Below are positions 5,206 to 6,529 of a DNA stretch of 6,529 bases, piece by piece. Source of the stretch: Sideroxydans sp. (GTDB lineage: Bacteria > Pseudomonadota > Gammaproteobacteria > Burkholderiales > Gallionellaceae); contig JAVBYP010000174.1 of NCBI GenBank assembly GCA_030823965.1, forward strand, positions 1 through 6,529, given 5' to 3'. Every line of letters begins with the position of its first letter. Within the stretch, counting starts at the first letter, position 1. The notes under the pieces were generated by a model, which saw nothing but the letters and a program-made list of their open reading frames with translations, searched no databases and had not been told where the DNA came from. Position numbers and translations under genes: made by a program.

Positions 5206-6200
5206 GCTTTCCTCAAACTGATCTCACCTGCATGGAATACCTGCTCACCCCGTTGCGTACGCATACGCAAAGCACCTTCATCATCCACCCCCAGCACGAC
5301 ACCCCCGACATGCGAACCATCCGGCATGTGCACGACAGCGGCGCATTGTTGCAAACGATGGTAGCTCTCCCACTCTGCGCGTAACGCAACAAATCCGTTT
5401 AGTGCGAACGCTTGCAACACCGCCACCATATGTTTTAACAGGATGGCGAGCACCCGATCACGCTCCTGCAAAGGTATGCCATGAGATGCAAGGTCGCTCA
5501 CCGCTTGATCGATCTGTTTACGTGCCGCATCAGGAAGAGATAGATTCATCCCGACCCCGATCACCACCGCGCTCGGCCCCAGCATATCGCCTTGCGCCTC
5601 CAACAAGACCCCCGCCAACTTACCTTCAGGTAGTAACACATCGTTGGGCCACTTCAACCCAGCCTCGCTCACCCCCAGCTCGCGCAATGCGCGCACCATG
5701 GCGACACCCACTGCCAAACTCAAACCAGACAACGCAGCCAATCCCTTCTCGAAGCGCCACAACAGCGAGAACGTCAGCGCATCGCCCAAGCCGGAATGCC
5801 ATTGCCGCCCCAAGCGACCTCTCCCCGCACTCTGCCACTCCACTGCCAACACGCTACCGCTAGAATCACCTTGGCGCGCACGCTCCAACAACACCGCGTT
5901 GCTGGATCCCGCATGATCCGCGACCATTACACTCACATGCTCGCGCGCCACACCCAGATAGCTAACAATCCTATCCACATCCAACCAATGGAGAGGTTGT
6001 GCCAATTGGTAACCGCGTCCGCGCACGCTGTGCAACTTCAATCCGAATCGAGCGACGTCCTGCAAGGCGTTATGCACGCTGGTGCGCGTCAACCCCACAC
6101 TGCGCGCCATCTCCTCACCGGAATGGAAATCACCGTCAGCCAGCACTTTCAGCAAAGCGAAGGTCAACGGCTTGGGGACTGTTTGTTCGAGGCGACTCAT
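5202..6200 (-). CDS. birA: Biotin-[acetyl-CoA-carboxylase] ligase and biotin repressor BirA
   Basis: BirA makes biotinyl-5'-AMP and attaches biotin to the AccB subunit of acetyl-CoA carboxylase. With its N-terminal DNA-binding domain it can also repress biotin genes. The 332-residue product has a winged helix-turn-helix (about 14-66, SGEEMARSVGLTRTSVHNAL), so it is the bifunctional class. The catalytic domain shows GRGRLGRQW (126-134, the biotinyl-AMP loop; Leu130 stands where E. coli has Arg in GRGRRGR), KWPNDVLL (183-190) and KLAGVLLE with the conserved Lys194. The C-terminal SH3-like domain runs from about 285. A GTG at 6218 would add six residues, but the ATG at 6200 forms an ATGA overlap with the upstream stop, like its neighbours, and is preferred. 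There is no Shine-Dalgarno sequence before it, so translation probably depends on the upstream gene. Confidence 0.96.
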   Translation of the reverse strand: MSRLEQTVPKPLTFALLKVLADGDFHSGEEMARSVGLTRTSVHNALQDVARFGLKLHSVRGRGYQLAQPLHWLDVDRIVSYLGVAREHVSVMVADHAGSSNAVLLERARQGDSSGSVLAVEWQSAGRGRLGRQWHSGLGDALTFSLLWRFEKGLAALSGLSLAVGVAMVRALRELGVSEAGLKWPNDVLLPEGKLAGVLLEAQGDMLGPSAVVIGVGMNLSLPDAARKQIDQAVSDLASHGIPLQERDRVLAILLKHMVAVLQAFALNGFVALRAEWESYHRLQQCAAVVHMPDGSHVGGVVLGVDDEGALRMRTQRGEQVFHAGEISLRKA

Positions 6201-6529
6201 TGCGACAGATCGTCGCACGTAGATGCGCCACCTTGCTCCAAGAACTGCAATATCTCTTCCCTGCGTTTAAGGGCATCTTGATAGCCTAGATCGATCAGCG
6301 CTCGACAATAATGCCGCTCGAACAGCAGATAGCTCACCAAGTTCGCACCACTACCACGCATCACACCGACCAAGCGCAACAACAGCCTGATCGTCCACGG
6401 CAGATTAGCGATATGACGCTCTGCGACCTTCTCCAAAGGCTGACTGGGCGTGATGACCAAGGCCTCCACATGTTGCAGGTTCACGTTGTTGCGCGACTCT
6501 TCTGGGATCATGCTGATGGTGTGATTGAT
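6197..6529 (-). CDS. Patatin-like phospholipase family protein, C-terminal part (5' end outside window)
   Basis: The frame stays open to the right edge (reading INHTISMIPEESR before the internal ATG at 6511), so this is the tail of a longer gene and not a 104-residue protein. The visible 110 residues resemble the C-terminal region of bacterial patatin-like hydrolases of the RssA type: VEALVITPSQPLEKVAERHI, LPWTIRLLLRLVG, SYLLFERHYCRALIDLGYQDAL and REEILQFL. The catalytic Gly-x-Ser-x-Gly and Asp lie outside the window, so activity cannot be judged. Such enzymes cleave acyl esters of phospholipids. Its stop TGA (6199-6197) overlaps the birA ATG. The family call rests on recalled pattern, without a search. 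Confidence 0.75.
   Translation of the reverse strand: MNHTISMIPEESRNNVNLQHVEALVITPSQPLEKVAERHIANLPWTIRLLLRLVGVMRGSGANLVSYLLFERHYCRALIDLGYQDALKRREEILQFLEQGGASTCDDLSQ

Noticed and set aside
5402..6281. Long plus-strand open frames opposite birA (153, 161 and 96 residues)
   Set aside because: They are antisense to a clear BirA sequence, and their products are Pro/Arg/His-rich as expected from antisense frames.
1..6529. CRISPR array, insertion sequence or prophage genes
   Set aside because: No regularly spaced repeats, transposase, integrase or phage structural sequence is visible; the window is housekeeping DNA apart from the small peptide genes.

Overview
The window looks like chromosomal DNA of a betaproteobacterium of medium GC content. 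This rests on the gene set (a miaB-ybeY-corC cluster, and a patatin-birA-coaX-SPOR cluster) and on protein sequences that read like Betaproteobacteria; a Nitrosomonadales or Gallionellaceae type is a guess only. Nearly all genes are on the minus strand and densely packed. Four neighbouring pairs share a 4-base ATGA stop/start overlap: patatin/birA, birA/coaX, coaX/SPOR and miaB/ybeY.

Layout from left to right. 1-350 (+) is the 3' part of an RluF-like pseudouridine synthase gene. It converges, with a 16-base gap, on a minus-strand cluster read right to left: miaB (tRNA methylthiotransferase, GTG start), ybeY (rRNA maturation endonuclease) and corC/ybeX (CBS-domain protein). The phoH/ybeZ gene that normally sits between miaB and ybeY is absent, and no lnt follows corC.

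2997-3760 is the only gene-poor stretch and the most interesting part. It holds two plus-strand genes, at 3184-3276 and 3470-3562. Each encodes a 30-residue, single-helix hydrophobic peptide. The two peptides are clear paralogues (both start MSFIAD, then SSIG two residues later) and align without gaps. Each has a strong Shine-Dalgarno sequence and its own plausible sigma70 promoter. A near-perfect intrinsic hairpin with runs of A and T on both sides follows the second gene and also terminates the facing elongator tRNA-Met gene (3617-3693, minus).

3761-6529 is a translationally coupled minus-strand operon: the C-terminal part of a patatin-like phospholipase (running off the right edge), birA (biotin-protein ligase/repressor), coaX (type III pantothenate kinase) and a membrane-anchored SPOR-domain protein. 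BirA and CoaX supply cofactor chemistry for fatty-acid synthesis (biotinylation of acetyl-CoA carboxylase; CoA), which fits a lipase-like neighbour. The SPOR protein probably belongs to the cell envelope or septum.

The strongest candidate for something undescribed is the tandem pair of 30-residue membrane peptides. Everything else is recognisable housekeeping, with some unusual arrangement.
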